A stretch of DNA of 64,000 bases from a virus. Below are positions 45,748 to 55,752 of this stretch, one piece after another. The stretch is from positions 1 to 64,000 of the IMG/VR virus record IMGVR_UViG_3300032323_002909; one strand, 5' to 3'. The notes beneath the pieces were generated by a model, which was not told where the DNA came from, did no database searches, and saw only the letters and a list, made by a program, of their open reading frames with translations. Position 1 is the stretch's first letter. Each line of letters starts with the position of its first letter. The position numbers and the translations under genes are program-made.

Positions 45748-46563
45748 TTATGGTAGGTTTAGATTTTTACCGACTGTTTCTTTAATTAGTTTGTTAATAG
45801 AGAATACTTGTGAAGCAGAAAATCTTTTCTTTGCTATGAAGCACACACTAGCTGTTCCTATGTATCCACCGTTTCTAGTAAAAGATAATGTTATAGTTGC
45901 TGAGTTATAAGGTATAGTTGCAGCATTCGTGTTAGATGTTGCTGCTGATACACCATTTCTATATATTATCGTTCTTTCTCCAAGTCTACCTGTGTATATC
46001 CATGAATTGAACCCTGATAATGTATTTTCAGATAATGTAGCAAATGAACCAGCAAATCCAAATTCACCACCAAACCCAGTTCTAGGAGCAAACCAAATTA
46101 AAGAGTTACTAGATGAACCATCGACTCTCACTCCTGTTGCTAATAACCAGCCACCAACGTTACCTCCAGTAGTTGGCATAGTACCTATAAATCCTGCTGA
46201 TATTTCTGTCAAATCTACAACAAATCGTGGACCTGTCATACCAGCACCTAAAGGAAATATACACCCAGTATCACCACCAGTCACTGTTGCTGTGAATGTA
46301 CTAATTTGTTGGTTGTATTCAAAGTTTAGAGTTTTAAGAGGTACTACACGACGATCTGCTATTGAATTGTATTTGTTGCTATACAACCAAATTATCATAT
46401 CATTCCATACCCCTAAATCCTTCAACCCGATTACAAAGTTATCAATATCAACAGCATCAGAATTAGATATATCAGAAAGACCACTAGCCAATCTGTATAT
46501 ATTAACGATATTAAGATACCGCTTTGTATCAACATCAAATGTATATTTTCTTTCTGTTGGCAT
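45748..46563 (-). CDS. Fibre/adhesin paralog 4
   Basis: The 271-aa protein has a diverged family N-terminus (KYTFDVDTKRYLNIV, IDNFVIGLKDLGVWNDMIIW) and the family helix INKLIKETVGKNLNLP at its end. The middle differs from paralogs 3 and 5. It starts one base after the previous stop (TAAT-ATG), so it is translated in series with its neighbours. Confidence 0.65.
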   Translation of the reverse strand: MPTERKYTFDVDTKRYLNIVNIYRLASGLSDISNSDAVDIDNFVIGLKDLGVWNDMIIWLYSNKYNSIADRRVVPLKTLNFEYNQQISTFTATVTGGDTGCIFPLGAGMTGPRFVVDLTEISAGFIGTMPTTGGNVGGWLLATGVRVDGSSSNSLIWFAPRTGFGGEFGFAGSFATLSENTLSGFNSWIYTGRLGERTIIYRNGVSAATSNTNAATIPYNSATITLSFTRNGGYIGTASVCFIAKKRFSASQVFSINKLIKETVGKNLNLP

Positions 46564-46564
46564 A

Positions 46565-47392
46565 TTATGGTAATCCTAATCCTTTACCGATTGTTGTTTT
46601 TAGTAAATTATATAATGCTGAATCTTGACTATCTGTAACTAAACTGTTTGATAAAAATACAAAGGAAGCTGTCAAGTTTAAAGCGACACCGTAACCACCA
46701 AATCTTACAAATCTAGGGTTAGAGCTATTCCAATCGCTTCCTGATGATGATTGATTTACTTGATTGGTATTAAGTGTAAATCTAGCTGTTGAGCCAGATG
46801 TGGGTCTTATAGAAAAGTAATGCCGACCAGTTCTAGTGACAGGCGTAGACGCACCCCCACCAGTGTTTGTAGAACTAAATGAGCTAACGCCAGGGGGCCA
46901 TAAATTTACATAAGTATTTATATTTTGTGCGCCAGTGCCACCTGAATTACCTATAGAAAATTGTCTACCACTTACATTAATTCCAGCAGTAAACCAATAC
47001 CCAGCGTTATTTCCTAAATCTGTAGCATTTTTTAACACTGCTCCGTAAGCAACTGGAGCTACACCGATATCTCTTATAGCTGTACTAAAAAGGTTACCAG
47101 AAGATGTAACCCTGGTAATACCTTCCGTACTCCATGTAGCAGAATCCAGTAAAGTAGCATCTGCTACCTGCCCACCACCCAAACTTAAAACTGTAGAGCT
47201 TCTCCCAATATTATGAATAGATCTCATAGGATAGCATACCATATTTTGCCATAGATTTAACTGCTTCAATCCCTTTACAAAATTATCTATATCTGCTACA
47301 TCAGTAGGAGCTAATTCTCTACCATAAGCATATAATCTTCTTAGATATTGCCTTGTCTCGTTTTGTAAGCCGTATGATTTTGATTGTATCAT
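46565..47392 (-). CDS. Fibre/adhesin paralog 3
   Basis: The 275-aa protein shares YGLQNETRQYLRRL, IDNFVKGLKQLNLWQNMVCY and PMRSIHNIGRSSTVLSLGG with paralog 5 and ends YNLLKTTIGKGLGLP. The body is Gly/Ser/Thr-rich. It overlaps the upstream gene by four bases (ATGA). Confidence 0.65.
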   Translation of the reverse strand: MIQSKSYGLQNETRQYLRRLYAYGRELAPTDVADIDNFVKGLKQLNLWQNMVCYPMRSIHNIGRSSTVLSLGGGQVADATLLDSATWSTEGITRVTSSGNLFSTAIRDIGVAPVAYGAVLKNATDLGNNAGYWFTAGINVSGRQFSIGNSGGTGAQNINTYVNLWPPGVSSFSSTNTGGGASTPVTRTGRHYFSIRPTSGSTARFTLNTNQVNQSSSGSDWNSSNPRFVRFGGYGVALNLTASFVFLSNSLVTDSQDSALYNLLKTTIGKGLGLP

Positions 47393-48228
47393 AAATTAAA
47401 TCTACTTCTCAAAAGGTTATAACTTGTTGTAAGTTCTGCTTGTGTTAATGCTCTATTATAAACTTTTAAGTTGTGTAGCCTCATAGATTGACTTGTCCCA
47501 TTTAGAATCCCGTTAAAACTTAGGTTAGAATTTGTAATAGGTGGTATGTAAGTCCTTCCTGTTTGACTTACCGACAAAACTCCATTGAGATGAACTGACG
47601 CTGTGTTTGTTGTTGTGTTATATGAGATTGTTAAGTTAACTGGTGATCCGTATGTTATTGAGTTTGTAGGAGTATTTAAACCAAAAACATTAGCAGTACC
47701 ACCTGGCACACTTTCACCATTCCAAAATGCAATGCTTCTATTTGATGGTGTAAATCCACATCTAAACCCTCGTGTTAGATACGCTTCATTGAAAAATAAC
47801 GAACTAGAAAATGGACCAGTTCCACTTAGTATAGTAACCCAACTATCAATAGTGAATGCTCCTGTTATACCATTGCTATTCCATGCTACTCCACCAGATT
47901 GACTGTTATTTAAAAAAATTGAACCACCATTGGAGTTATCATATTGAAGAGTTGATGGAAGAACAGCATTAAACGAACGATTTATTAAATTTTGGAAAGT
48001 TGTAGATACAAGTGGAAAGCTAGCAGGTATTGAAGCATCCATCCATATACTAGGTAAGAGTGAATATTCGATAAGCTGTGTTGGTGTCATCGACCAGTTG
48101 AAATTTTTTTGAGTTATGCAAAAATTATTAACTGTCTGAATAGGTACTGTTGGTGTAATACCTCTCACCTCACAAGCCTTCAGATATTCTTTCGTCTCTT
48201 TCTCTAAATTGTAATATCTTTTTGCCAT
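47389..48228 (-). CDS. Fibre/adhesin paralog 2 with LamG-like domain
   Basis: The 279-aa protein keeps the family start (YYNLEKETKEYLKACEVRG) but has a different body. From about residue 60, LPSIWMDASIPASF, GAFTIDSWVTILSG, VNLTISYNTTTNTASVHLNG and MRLHNLKVYNRALTQAEL follow the order of LamG/concanavalin-like jelly rolls, often sugar-binding. This suggests glycan recognition by the tail. Confidence 0.68.
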   Translation of the reverse strand: MAKRYYNLEKETKEYLKACEVRGITPTVPIQTVNNFCITQKNFNWSMTPTQLIEYSLLPSIWMDASIPASFPLVSTTFQNLINRSFNAVLPSTLQYDNSNGGSIFLNNSQSGGVAWNSNGITGAFTIDSWVTILSGTGPFSSSLFFNEAYLTRGFRCGFTPSNRSIAFWNGESVPGGTANVFGLNTPTNSITYGSPVNLTISYNTTTNTASVHLNGVLSVSQTGRTYIPPITNSNLSFNGILNGTSQSMRLHNLKVYNRALTQAELTTSYNLLRSRFNL

Positions 48229-48231
48229 ATA

Positions 48232-49194
48232 TTAGGGTAGTCCGAGGTTTGAGCCGAGGGTTGATTTTACTAAATTGTTTAAACTTGATATTTGAACGGC
48301 ATTGAGTGCTATATTGTTAAAGCAAGCACCAAAGCCTACATAGCCTTTTGAATGACCAAAACTATCTTGCACCCCATCATCCATAAACGTAAATCCTTGA
48401 TCAGATAGAATTGCAGGAGAACCAAAGGTGGAATTGCTATTTGCAAAAGATCCATTTTTGTATGCTAATAAAGCACCACTATTAAACACTAAAGCATGAG
48501 TATGGTATTTGTTATATTCAAGTAATGAATTGGTTTGGGACCATGTGGTAGTGCTAGAAGGATTTGTATCACCACACTCACTTTGATATTCAAACCCCCC
48601 AAACCCCATACCTCTAAAAGTACCAAATTGACCAAAACGAGTAGGTGCATTCCATGTTGTTATAAAGTGTCCGCGTTCTACAACAACAGATCCTGGCTCT
48701 GTTAAACCAGCTACAAATAATGTTTTTTGCCTGTAATTAGTTTGTGCTAAGTTACTTACAATCATTCTAGGTCTTGCTACACTGCCAGAAAAATATAATC
48801 CAGATATATCCCATGTTGGACTGTTTTGAGCGGTACCGTTAAATATCCCTAAGCCGCCCATACTGTAAACCGTGGTGCCAGTGCTAGCATTTTGATAATT
48901 TCTCATCGCCCAAGCTACCATATTCTGCCAAAGACCTAATGCCTTCACACCTCTTGTAAACCAAAGCACTTCACATCTACCTAAAGGATTAGTGACTCCT
49001 GCTCTAGCAAGATAAGCATCACCATCAGTATCATTAAATCCTAGACTAAATCTAGACCAATCGCCAGATCTCTTCAAGCTCTCAACTCTATCATTGATAG
49101 TTTTTACAGTAGACGGAGATACAATAATGCCATTCTCAGCCTGAAGGCGGTTGATATATGCTTTGACTTCATTTTGTATCCCATAGTATTTCAT
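48232..49194 (-). CDS. Fibre/adhesin paralog 1
   Basis: I chose the ATG at 49194, which overlaps the preceding TGA by one base (TGATG). The 320-aa protein has the family start YYGIQNEVKAYINRL, an added segment of about 40 residues (FSLGFNDTDGDAYLARAG), then GVKALGLWQNMVAWAMRNYQ and TTVYSMGGLGIFNGT, and ends LVKSTLGSNLGLP. The body is probably a receptor-binding beta domain. Confidence 0.66.
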   Translation of the reverse strand: MKYYGIQNEVKAYINRLQAENGIIVSPSTVKTINDRVESLKRSGDWSRFSLGFNDTDGDAYLARAGVTNPLGRCEVLWFTRGVKALGLWQNMVAWAMRNYQNASTGTTVYSMGGLGIFNGTAQNSPTWDISGLYFSGSVARPRMIVSNLAQTNYRQKTLFVAGLTEPGSVVVERGHFITTWNAPTRFGQFGTFRGMGFGGFEYQSECGDTNPSSTTTWSQTNSLLEYNKYHTHALVFNSGALLAYKNGSFANSNSTFGSPAILSDQGFTFMDDGVQDSFGHSKGYVGFGACFNNIALNAVQISSLNNLVKSTLGSNLGLP

Positions 49195-49934
49195 CAAACA
49201 CCTTCCCAAAAAATGTATTGTCCTGATAGTCCAGATAATGTATTAACTGAAACATCCCCCTTGTATCTATCATCAGAAAACTTCTCTCCTCTGCCATCAT
49301 ATGCTGCTGTTCCTGGATATAACATAAAGTTAAATGAGTTCTGGTTGCATCCTAGACCATATTTAACATATAGTGGTTGTGTTCCTAGATTTTGTCCGAA
49401 TAGTGTAATTCTATTTGAGTTAGCTGATAGCACCTGTGTACCTACACCTGTAAGAGCAGTACCTAGTGTTGCTCCAGTTAGGAAGTTGGAAACAGAACCA
49501 TAACCAATATCAAATGTAGTCACACTATCAATATCTTTATCCAAGTCTCCTTGTAGTGCCATCGCTCCTCCTGTCTGAGCATCAATAGTAATAAAGGCAT
49601 TTGTACCTGTTAAAGCAGGGACAGCAGATATAGAAGTGATAGGAGAGTATGATGTAGCATCAAAGTATCTTGCATAAACTGGTGCTGTTAAGTCATCAAC
49701 AAATATCTGAAGTCTATCTGTACTCAACATTGAAGTTGTTGTAGCACTCAGTGTAAGAACATTACCAGTTAAAAATCCACCTCTAGTTGGATCTGCAAAG
49801 TTATAAATTATAGAATTCCGTGTTACATTGGTGATCAATAGAATTTGATCCAGTGTAATATTTGGATAACTGGTAATCTGCACTCTACCTACAGGTGATG
49901 CAGAAAAGGAATATGATGTTGTTAAGGTCTTCAT
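49194..49934 (-). CDS. Virion protein candidate, 246 aa
   Basis: The protein is beta-rich, with Ser/Thr-rich strands and few charges (SYSFSASPVGRVQITSYPNI at the start). It lies between the long fibre and the fibre paralogs, so it may be a fibre connector. The ATG follows TTAAATAATAAAAGATA. No family is recognised. Confidence 0.6.
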   Translation of the reverse strand: MKTLTTSYSFSASPVGRVQITSYPNITLDQILLITNVTRNSIIYNFADPTRGGFLTGNVLTLSATTTSMLSTDRLQIFVDDLTAPVYARYFDATSYSPITSISAVPALTGTNAFITIDAQTGGAMALQGDLDKDIDSVTTFDIGYGSVSNFLTGATLGTALTGVGTQVLSANSNRITLFGQNLGTQPLYVKYGLGCNQNSFNFMLYPGTAAYDGRGEKFSDDRYKGDVSVNTLSGLSGQYIFWEGV

Positions 49935-49958
49935 TATCTTTTATTATTTAATTCGAAA

Positions 49959-50426
49959 TTATCCTACTGCAATAGCCATTGCTATAGCAAATGTTTCTGT
50001 TGATAGTTTTGATCCACTTGCAAATGCATCACCTGATGCACTTAAATTGCCTGATACTGTTAGGCGTTCATTAGGAGCGGACGTTCCGATACCAACATTG
50101 CCAATATTGTTAACTGCTATTCTAGTTGCTCCTGAAGTATTAAAAAAGATAGTACCACTATTAAAAATAATACCTGTTGTAGTATCCAGAGTATACAGGA
50201 GTCTATTTCCCCATATATCTCCAACAACATGAAGTGCAACAGATGGAGAAGCTGTACCTATACCAACTCTATTATTAACACTATCCACAACCAGTGTATT
50301 TGTATCAACTGTTAAATTGCCTGATACACTTACTGATTTGGTAAATGCAATACTAGCACCAGCATTCAGATTATTGAGTGCTGCATTAGCTGCTAGTGAG
50401 TTATTTGTGATTCTTGTTGTTGGCAT
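49959..50426 (-). CDS. Tail-fibre-type protein with NRVGIGT repeats
   Basis: The 155-aa protein contains SVNNRVGIGTASPSVALHV and IGNVGIGTSAPNERLTVSG, the short G-I-G-T repeats common in phage fibre and spike proteins that carry a chaperone or trimeric stalk. It starts five bases after the large fibre gene, in the same operon. Confidence 0.75.
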   Translation of the reverse strand: MPTTRITNNSLAANAALNNLNAGASIAFTKSVSVSGNLTVDTNTLVVDSVNNRVGIGTASPSVALHVVGDIWGNRLLYTLDTTTGIIFNSGTIFFNTSGATRIAVNNIGNVGIGTSAPNERLTVSGNLSASGDAFASGSKLSTETFAIAMAIAVG

Positions 50427-50430
50427 AAAA

Positions 50431-53400
50431 TTATCCTATTATTTCAGTTTCAATATAACTACCTGCTAAACAAGTAACAGTTCCAGTTCCCGCATACGCA
50501 TTCCAGTTAAAATTTGTTGTGCCATTAACTAGAGGTTTTAAAATCATTTCGACTTCTATTGTTTGGTTTTGATTAGCTGCAGTATTTGCTATCCCTAGTA
50601 CGCTGAAAGGATTGGCTGATACTAGAATATTGTTAGCAATAATACCACCACTTCTCTTTAACAAAAGCAAACCAAATTCACTATTCACACCGCCAATGCC
50701 AGCAGCTACTTGAGCACCACCAGCACCCACCACTTGTACAAATAACTTGATTCTATATATATTTCCTGTTAAGAGCGGAAGTGTTAATACAGGGTCAATT
50801 TGCCCAGCAAGAGTAGGCGTAGATCCAACAGCACGAACTAAATCTACTGTTCTTATTGCCCGTTGAATGCCAGCTAATGATAGAAATGTATATCCTGTGC
50901 AGTCACTCAGCACACCATTATTAATAGTTGGATTTGTCAACGTTAAATTCGGAGCCAACTTAGCACTCGTTACACTACCATCACTTGGAATCAACTCCCC
51001 GACTTGTAGCGTATTTGTTGGTGCTATTACTACTGCTTTTGCTCCACTTGCTAATGGATCGGTGAATATGATATTTCCAGCACTTAAAGTATAGTCAACG
51101 CTTGGTTCTTGTAATGCACCATCAATAGCAACAATAAGTGCTGATGGATTGGTTAAGCTACCAGCACCAGAAAGTGGAAATGATGAAAGAACACCATTAC
51201 CAGTAATAGTTGTTCGTGTAGGTGTAACTACAGTAGCAACTCTATTGCCATTTGAATAGATATCACCAGCAGACAAGTTTCCAGCACTGACTGTTCCATT
51301 GATAGTAACATCGCCAGTTACATTAAAACCTGATAGTTCGTATTGTTTGATATCAATTACTGTGATATTAGCAGAGAGAGCATCGAGATGGTTAGTAAAG
51401 ATTCTATCAGCAGAAAGTGAACTAACCGAGAGTGTTTTAGTATTACGCCAGACACCACTTAGAGCATCGTATGATAAAACATCACCACCAGATAAGTTAG
51501 TAATTCTTACATTGTGAAGTTCATCGATCTCATAACCATTATCAACCTTAACAAAGATCTTACCTTCGTTTTGATGAGCATATACAACAAAACCAACAAC
51601 TACTGTATGATTAGGTGCTTGTGGTTTGATATTAGTGAGTCTACCAGCAGTGAATGGTGATAGGAATAATACATCACCATCGATCCATGTTTCACCTTGA
51701 AGGCTACCAGTAGTGTTAATTTTACGAACAAGACCGCTTGTTGTAACGAAGCCTTCTTCATTTCTTACAATAGTTTCTGTTACCAGTCCAAGTGTATCAA
51801 CACTATTCGGGTCATTATTTGCTTGTGCTAATACAACTGCTAGTCTCTGACCTTGAGCACCTCCTTCAGCAGTAGATCTAATTCTTACTACACTATACTG
51901 TGATTCTAGTAAATCAGAAGCAGTTTTATTAACAACTCTAGCAATAGACTCCTGACCGAGTTGAAGCGTAACATTTCCACCCTTTAATCCAAGATCAAGA
52001 GTACCATCCGTATCATTCCATGTAAGTCTACCAGGTCTTGATGATAGTGCTGTATTGGTAGTGAACTGGATACTTTCAACATTTAAGTCGCCACCTGAAA
52101 CTCTACCACCACTTAAAGCTGTGATTGAGCCATTAACAATCAAGTTGCCGTTCATGGTTCCTCCATCTTGGTATTGAGTAGCGTTTGTTCCACCGCCACT
52201 AGCATATACCGCAACGTATCGTCTTAAATCCGTTTTATAATTTTCAAATTTATCATGGATTTTTTTATTCCATTCTTTTTCAATAGCATCCCAATCTTTT
52301 ACAATTTTTTCTTTATTTTTAGATTCTATTATATATTCAACAGGTTTTTCATTTTTAAGCTGTCGAATTTCTGCTAATAAATTATCTCTACTTTCTTGAA
52401 ATAAATTTTGAAAATATGAACGTGCTTCGTCGGTAATATCTAAAGTTTCTTCTTTGATATTTTGTATTTTATCATCGAAATAGCCAATTACTTCTTGCTC
52501 GGTTTCAGCAATTTTCTTTTCTAAATTTTCATTTATTTCGATAATTTTCTTATCTACATTACCAACTCTAGATAGAGCTTTTTGAACACCTTTATTAATG
52601 GTGTTGTTCAATTCTATATTAGAATCTCTAATAGTATCAATTTCTCTATTGACTTGCTCAAGTAAAGATATATCAGCTTTTTTATCTAATTTTTTATTTA
52701 AATTTTTATCAATTGTTGATACTTTATCAACAACATCAGATGCAATACTACCAAGTTTTTCTTCTAACTTGTGGGTTATATTCTTTTCGTAAAGTTCTTT
52801 TACTAATTTTTTAATCGTAGTATCAAATAATTTGGAAGAATCCTCAAAATTATTTTTTAATGATTCTCTTAAAGAATTACTAATATCTTGAATTTTGAGA
52901 TCGATTCCATCACGAATCTCTTTAAATCTATCATCATTTTCAAAAATAATATCTTTTTTAATTTTATTTGAAATCTTGATAAATTCTTCAACTAAATTTT
53001 CACGAGATTCACTTAATACTTTTTGAAGCGCTTTCTGTCGTCTGACACTTTCATTTTTAATATCTTGAATTTTTTTTAATTTATTCTTTTCTAAAATTTC
53101 TAAAGACTTCTTAGTAGCGTCTTTTTTAATTTTATTAATCTCTTCGATGATTTGTTGTTTTTTATTATCTACTACATCATCATTTTTTATTGAAAATGAT
53201 TCTTCGATTGTAGTGATTATTTCATCCTCCTCTACATTTTCTTCAATTTTGTCTAAAATGGAAGAGGGATCGGAACTCGGATTAAAATATATTTCTTGTT
53301 TCCCTTTTATAAGGACAAAGGGATGTTCAGCAGAAAGATCATCGTTTTCAACGATAATAGAAACAATCGGGTTTCCATTGTCTTCGGAAACCTTCTCTGC

Positions 53401-53529
53401 TACATATTTTCTACCGTTTATCTCGACCTCATAAACACCGAAGAAAATTTCATCAAAATTTTCAACTTGTAAGATGTTGAGAGGGGAGTTAGACGAGGTA
53501 TAATTGACCTCTTCGCTAAACAATCTCAT
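50431..53529 (-). CDS. Large tail-fibre protein with coiled-coil stalk, 1032 aa
   Basis: Residues 1-100 are a compact N-terminal domain (EIFFGVYEVEINGRKYVAEK). Residues about 110-420 are a long charged coiled coil. From about 450 on, the protein has fibre-type repeats (GGTMNGNLIVNGSITALSGG, GDVTINGTVSAGNLSAGDIY) and a domain with VVLAQANNDPNSVDTLGLVT, and a beta-rich C-terminal head. It is probably the main fibre. The coiled coil suggests a trimer. The ATG follows CTAAATATTACAG. Confidence 0.8.
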   Translation of the reverse strand: MRLFSEEVNYTSSNSPLNILQVENFDEIFFGVYEVEINGRKYVAEKVSEDNGNPIVSIIVENDDLSAEHPFVLIKGKQEIYFNPSSDPSSILDKIEENVEEDEIITTIEESFSIKNDDVVDNKKQQIIEEINKIKKDATKKSLEILEKNKLKKIQDIKNESVRRQKALQKVLSESRENLVEEFIKISNKIKKDIIFENDDRFKEIRDGIDLKIQDISNSLRESLKNNFEDSSKLFDTTIKKLVKELYEKNITHKLEEKLGSIASDVVDKVSTIDKNLNKKLDKKADISLLEQVNREIDTIRDSNIELNNTINKGVQKALSRVGNVDKKIIEINENLEKKIAETEQEVIGYFDDKIQNIKEETLDITDEARSYFQNLFQESRDNLLAEIRQLKNEKPVEYIIESKNKEKIVKDWDAIEKEWNKKIHDKFENYKTDLRRYVAVYASGGGTNATQYQDGGTMNGNLIVNGSITALSGGRVSGGDLNVESIQFTTNTALSSRPGRLTWNDTDGTLDLGLKGGNVTLQLGQESIARVVNKTASDLLESQYSVVRIRSTAEGGAQGQRLAVVLAQANNDPNSVDTLGLVTETIVRNEEGFVTTSGLVRKINTTGSLQGETWIDGDVLFLSPFTAGRLTNIKPQAPNHTVVVGFVVYAHQNEGKIFVKVDNGYEIDELHNVRITNLSGGDVLSYDALSGVWRNTKTLSVSSLSADRIFTNHLDALSANITVIDIKQYELSGFNVTGDVTINGTVSAGNLSAGDIYSNGNRVATVVTPTRTTITGNGVLSSFPLSGAGSLTNPSALIVAIDGALQEPSVDYTLSAGNIIFTDPLASGAKAVVIAPTNTLQVGELIPSDGSVTSAKLAPNLTLTNPTINNGVLSDCTGYTFLSLAGIQRAIRTVDLVRAVGSTPTLAGQIDPVLTLPLLTGNIYRIKLFVQVVGAGGAQVAAGIGGVNSEFGLLLLKRSGGIIANNILVSANPFSVLGIANTAANQNQTIEVEMILKPLVNGTTNFNWNAYAGTGTVTCLAGSYIETEIIG

Positions 53530-53567
53530 CTGTAATATTTAGTAAAATGATACGAATGTCAAGTAAT

Positions 53568-54530
53568 TTATCTTTTCATATCGGTATATTCTTTTCGACT
53601 CAACGGTATATATTCTATAACATCACCATGTTTGAAACAATGTTTACTATTCGACTGTCTTTTTGTCGTATGGGTATATACTTTTTTTAGTTTATATAAA
53701 AACAAAGATGATGCGTTAGTTTTATTTATGAACTCTGATTCATTTAAATAAATATCATAAAATATTCCATTAACAAGCAGTTTGAAGGGTTTTGATATAG
53801 GATATATGTAATCATCTCCTTTAATATCTTTCAATTTTTTATTTTTTCGTGGATGTTGATAATCCTTTGAATATATTTCATTAAATTTTTTACCTTTTCT
53901 AGGGTCAACATAGTTTGGATTGTTGGTTCTTTCTTGTATAGTTTTTCCTTTTTGTTTCTCGGATTGTCTCGCGAACGATGCAAGTTCTTTTTCGGTAAAT
54001 CCGATGGTGACAATTCGTTCGCGTTTATTCGCCGCTCTATTAAGTTCTTTATCGGTGAATAACCTCATCTTCAACCTATTTCTAAAGTTGTCTTTGCCTT
54101 TTTTTCTATTTTCGGGAGTATTCATAGCGGCAACACCTTTAATCCTCGCTATTTTTTCAGCATCGGATAGCCCATATTTAGCAATTCTTTCTTTTATAGA
54201 ATTTGCGCGTTTTATTTTAGCAGTATGTGTTCTAAATCTAGAAGTATCTATATTAGCATCTTCGATTATTAAATTCGCAAACTCGTCAGATTCCACAATA
54301 TTCCACATGGTCGAATACTTTTTACCCTCTTCTGATATCACCATTCTATCGTCCGATTCTTTCAATATTATCGTGTGAATATTTTTACCATATTTAGCAA
54401 TATGTTTTTTCCAAAGTAATCCCGATCCATTATATTTAAAACAAGACAACTTTTCGCCAAAATGATAGCACAGGTATTTCAAACCAGTAATTTCATGCTG
54501 TTTTAATAACAAATAGTGTTTTTTACTCAT
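53568..54530 (-). CDS. Homing endonuclease, GIY-YIG-derived (Seg/Hef-like)
   Basis: The 320-aa protein starts HYLLLKQHEITGLKYLCYHF, then KYNGSGLLWKKHIAKYGKNI, the arrangement in phage endonucleases with a modified GIY-YIG core (K-Y-x-G-S-G followed by W-K-x-H). The rest is Lys/Arg-rich with repeated DPRKGKKF, HPRKNKKL boxes, likely DNA-binding modules. It lies between neck and fibre genes on the same strand as them, with its own TTAAATATATAA box. Confidence 0.75.
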   Translation of the reverse strand: MSKKHYLLLKQHEITGLKYLCYHFGEKLSCFKYNGSGLLWKKHIAKYGKNIHTIILKESDDRMVISEEGKKYSTMWNIVESDEFANLIIEDANIDTSRFRTHTAKIKRANSIKERIAKYGLSDAEKIARIKGVAAMNTPENRKKGKDNFRNRLKMRLFTDKELNRAANKRERIVTIGFTEKELASFARQSEKQKGKTIQERTNNPNYVDPRKGKKFNEIYSKDYQHPRKNKKLKDIKGDDYIYPISKPFKLLVNGIFYDIYLNESEFINKTNASSLFLYKLKKVYTHTTKRQSNSKHCFKHGDVIEYIPLSRKEYTDMKR

Positions 54531-54568
54531 TTATATATTTAATGAGTAAAGGTGAATTTGAAAATTAC

Positions 54569-55711
54569 TCAACTTACTAACATAAGCGGTGGATCATAGT
54601 CACCGAAGCCACCATCCATCAACAATTCTTCCAAAGTCTTTTTCTCCTCGATACCCTCAGACAATATCGTTTCACCATTTAAAGTGCCTCCACCTGGTAA
54701 AGATACCCCTGTAATTTTAGTGAGAATACGACCCCACATTACCTTTGACAGTGCGGTGGCGTATTCCAAAACCCATTTTTCTTTGATCAAATCTCTCAAT
54801 GGTTTTTCAACATAACATGTCAAGAGACCATAGAATTGCGTATTTCTTGGTTGAGGAATCAAGCGTAAATATTGCGTTCTCGAATCAAAATAAATATCCC
54901 TACGAGTAGCAAACATTTTTTCTCTCGTATCGATCCAATCTTTTACTGTGTGCCAAGACAGAATATCAAAACCATAATTACCCAGAGAATAAGCATGGAA
55001 AGATTGTTGTGCCATTGTTTGTTCTACGGAGAATAGAGTGTTGACACCAGTTGTTGAACCTTCTTCAAACGCGATAACATCGATTACTTTACGATAATCC
55101 ATAACATCATAATCAAACATATTATTGAATGCTGTGACATCTTCTTGCGGCTCACACTGCACTGTAAAAGGTTTTTGATAAGATTCTTTGAAATAAACAC
55201 TCAAAGATGGGTTGAAATCAATTAATAAATCATAGGTTGTTTTGTCTATGATTTCCATTGTTGTTATACCTTCTGATGGCACAACCGAACTCAACGAAGA
55301 CGAAGCACTAAAATAAGAATTGGGTATCGTGGACAGAGAAATATACAACGATTCAGGTCTTTTGATTTCAAAATCTGGTTGTGGTCCTTGTCTTTTATTT
55401 TGTAATTTTTCAGATGGAGTGTAACCAGAATTTGCTACCGTGAATAATGTGTCTAATCTGATGCCTCCGTTTTTATCATAAATTCTACTATCAAAAATCA
55501 AATATTCTTTTGAATAACCAGCATATTTGGTATACATATCTAGAGCCATCGATATAGCTTCGTGCAATTGGTCGTAGTGCAACTCAACATTAATCATTGG
55601 ATGTCCCAACATTCTAAGGATTCTTTCACCCAATCTCTGATAACATTCTATTTTAGAATTCAGATTGGTTGACATGAAAGCTGAAATTGGCTCTATTTGG
55701 CATAAACTCAT
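54569..55711 (-). CDS. gp13: Neck protein gp13-like
   Basis: The 380-aa protein has RLGERILRMLGHPMINVELH followed by YDQLHEAISMALDMYTKYAG, which aligns with the start of T4 gp13 (L-R-R-L-G-x-P-I-I-N-V-E-L then D-Q-I-x-x-x-I). gp13 closes the filled head and joins it to the tail. I chose the ATG at 55711 after CTAAATAATGGT; eight codons upstream in frame cover that box. It is longer than T4 gp13 (309 aa). Confidence 0.8.
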   Translation of the reverse strand: MSLCQIEPISAFMSTNLNSKIECYQRLGERILRMLGHPMINVELHYDQLHEAISMALDMYTKYAGYSKEYLIFDSRIYDKNGGIRLDTLFTVANSGYTPSEKLQNKRQGPQPDFEIKRPESLYISLSTIPNSYFSASSSLSSVVPSEGITTMEIIDKTTYDLLIDFNPSLSVYFKESYQKPFTVQCEPQEDVTAFNNMFDYDVMDYRKVIDVIAFEEGSTTGVNTLFSVEQTMAQQSFHAYSLGNYGFDILSWHTVKDWIDTREKMFATRRDIYFDSRTQYLRLIPQPRNTQFYGLLTCYVEKPLRDLIKEKWVLEYATALSKVMWGRILTKITGVSLPGGGTLNGETILSEGIEEKKTLEELLMDGGFGDYDPPLMLVS

Positions 55712-55752
55712 ACCATTATTTAGTGAAAATATCAAAATGGATAAATAATAGT
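55712..55752. promoter_or_regulatory. Divergent late-type boxes, gp13 / 99-aa... repeat protein
   Basis: CTAAATAATGGT on the minus strand (55723-55712) and ATAAATAATAGT on the plus strand (55741-55752) each touch a start codon. Only 17 bases separate them, the most compact divergent pair in the window. Confidence 0.62.

Noticed and set aside
44958-49194. A diversity-generating retroelement acting on the fibre paralogs
   Set aside because: No reverse transcriptase, template repeat or A-specific variability pattern was seen; paralog differences cover whole domains.
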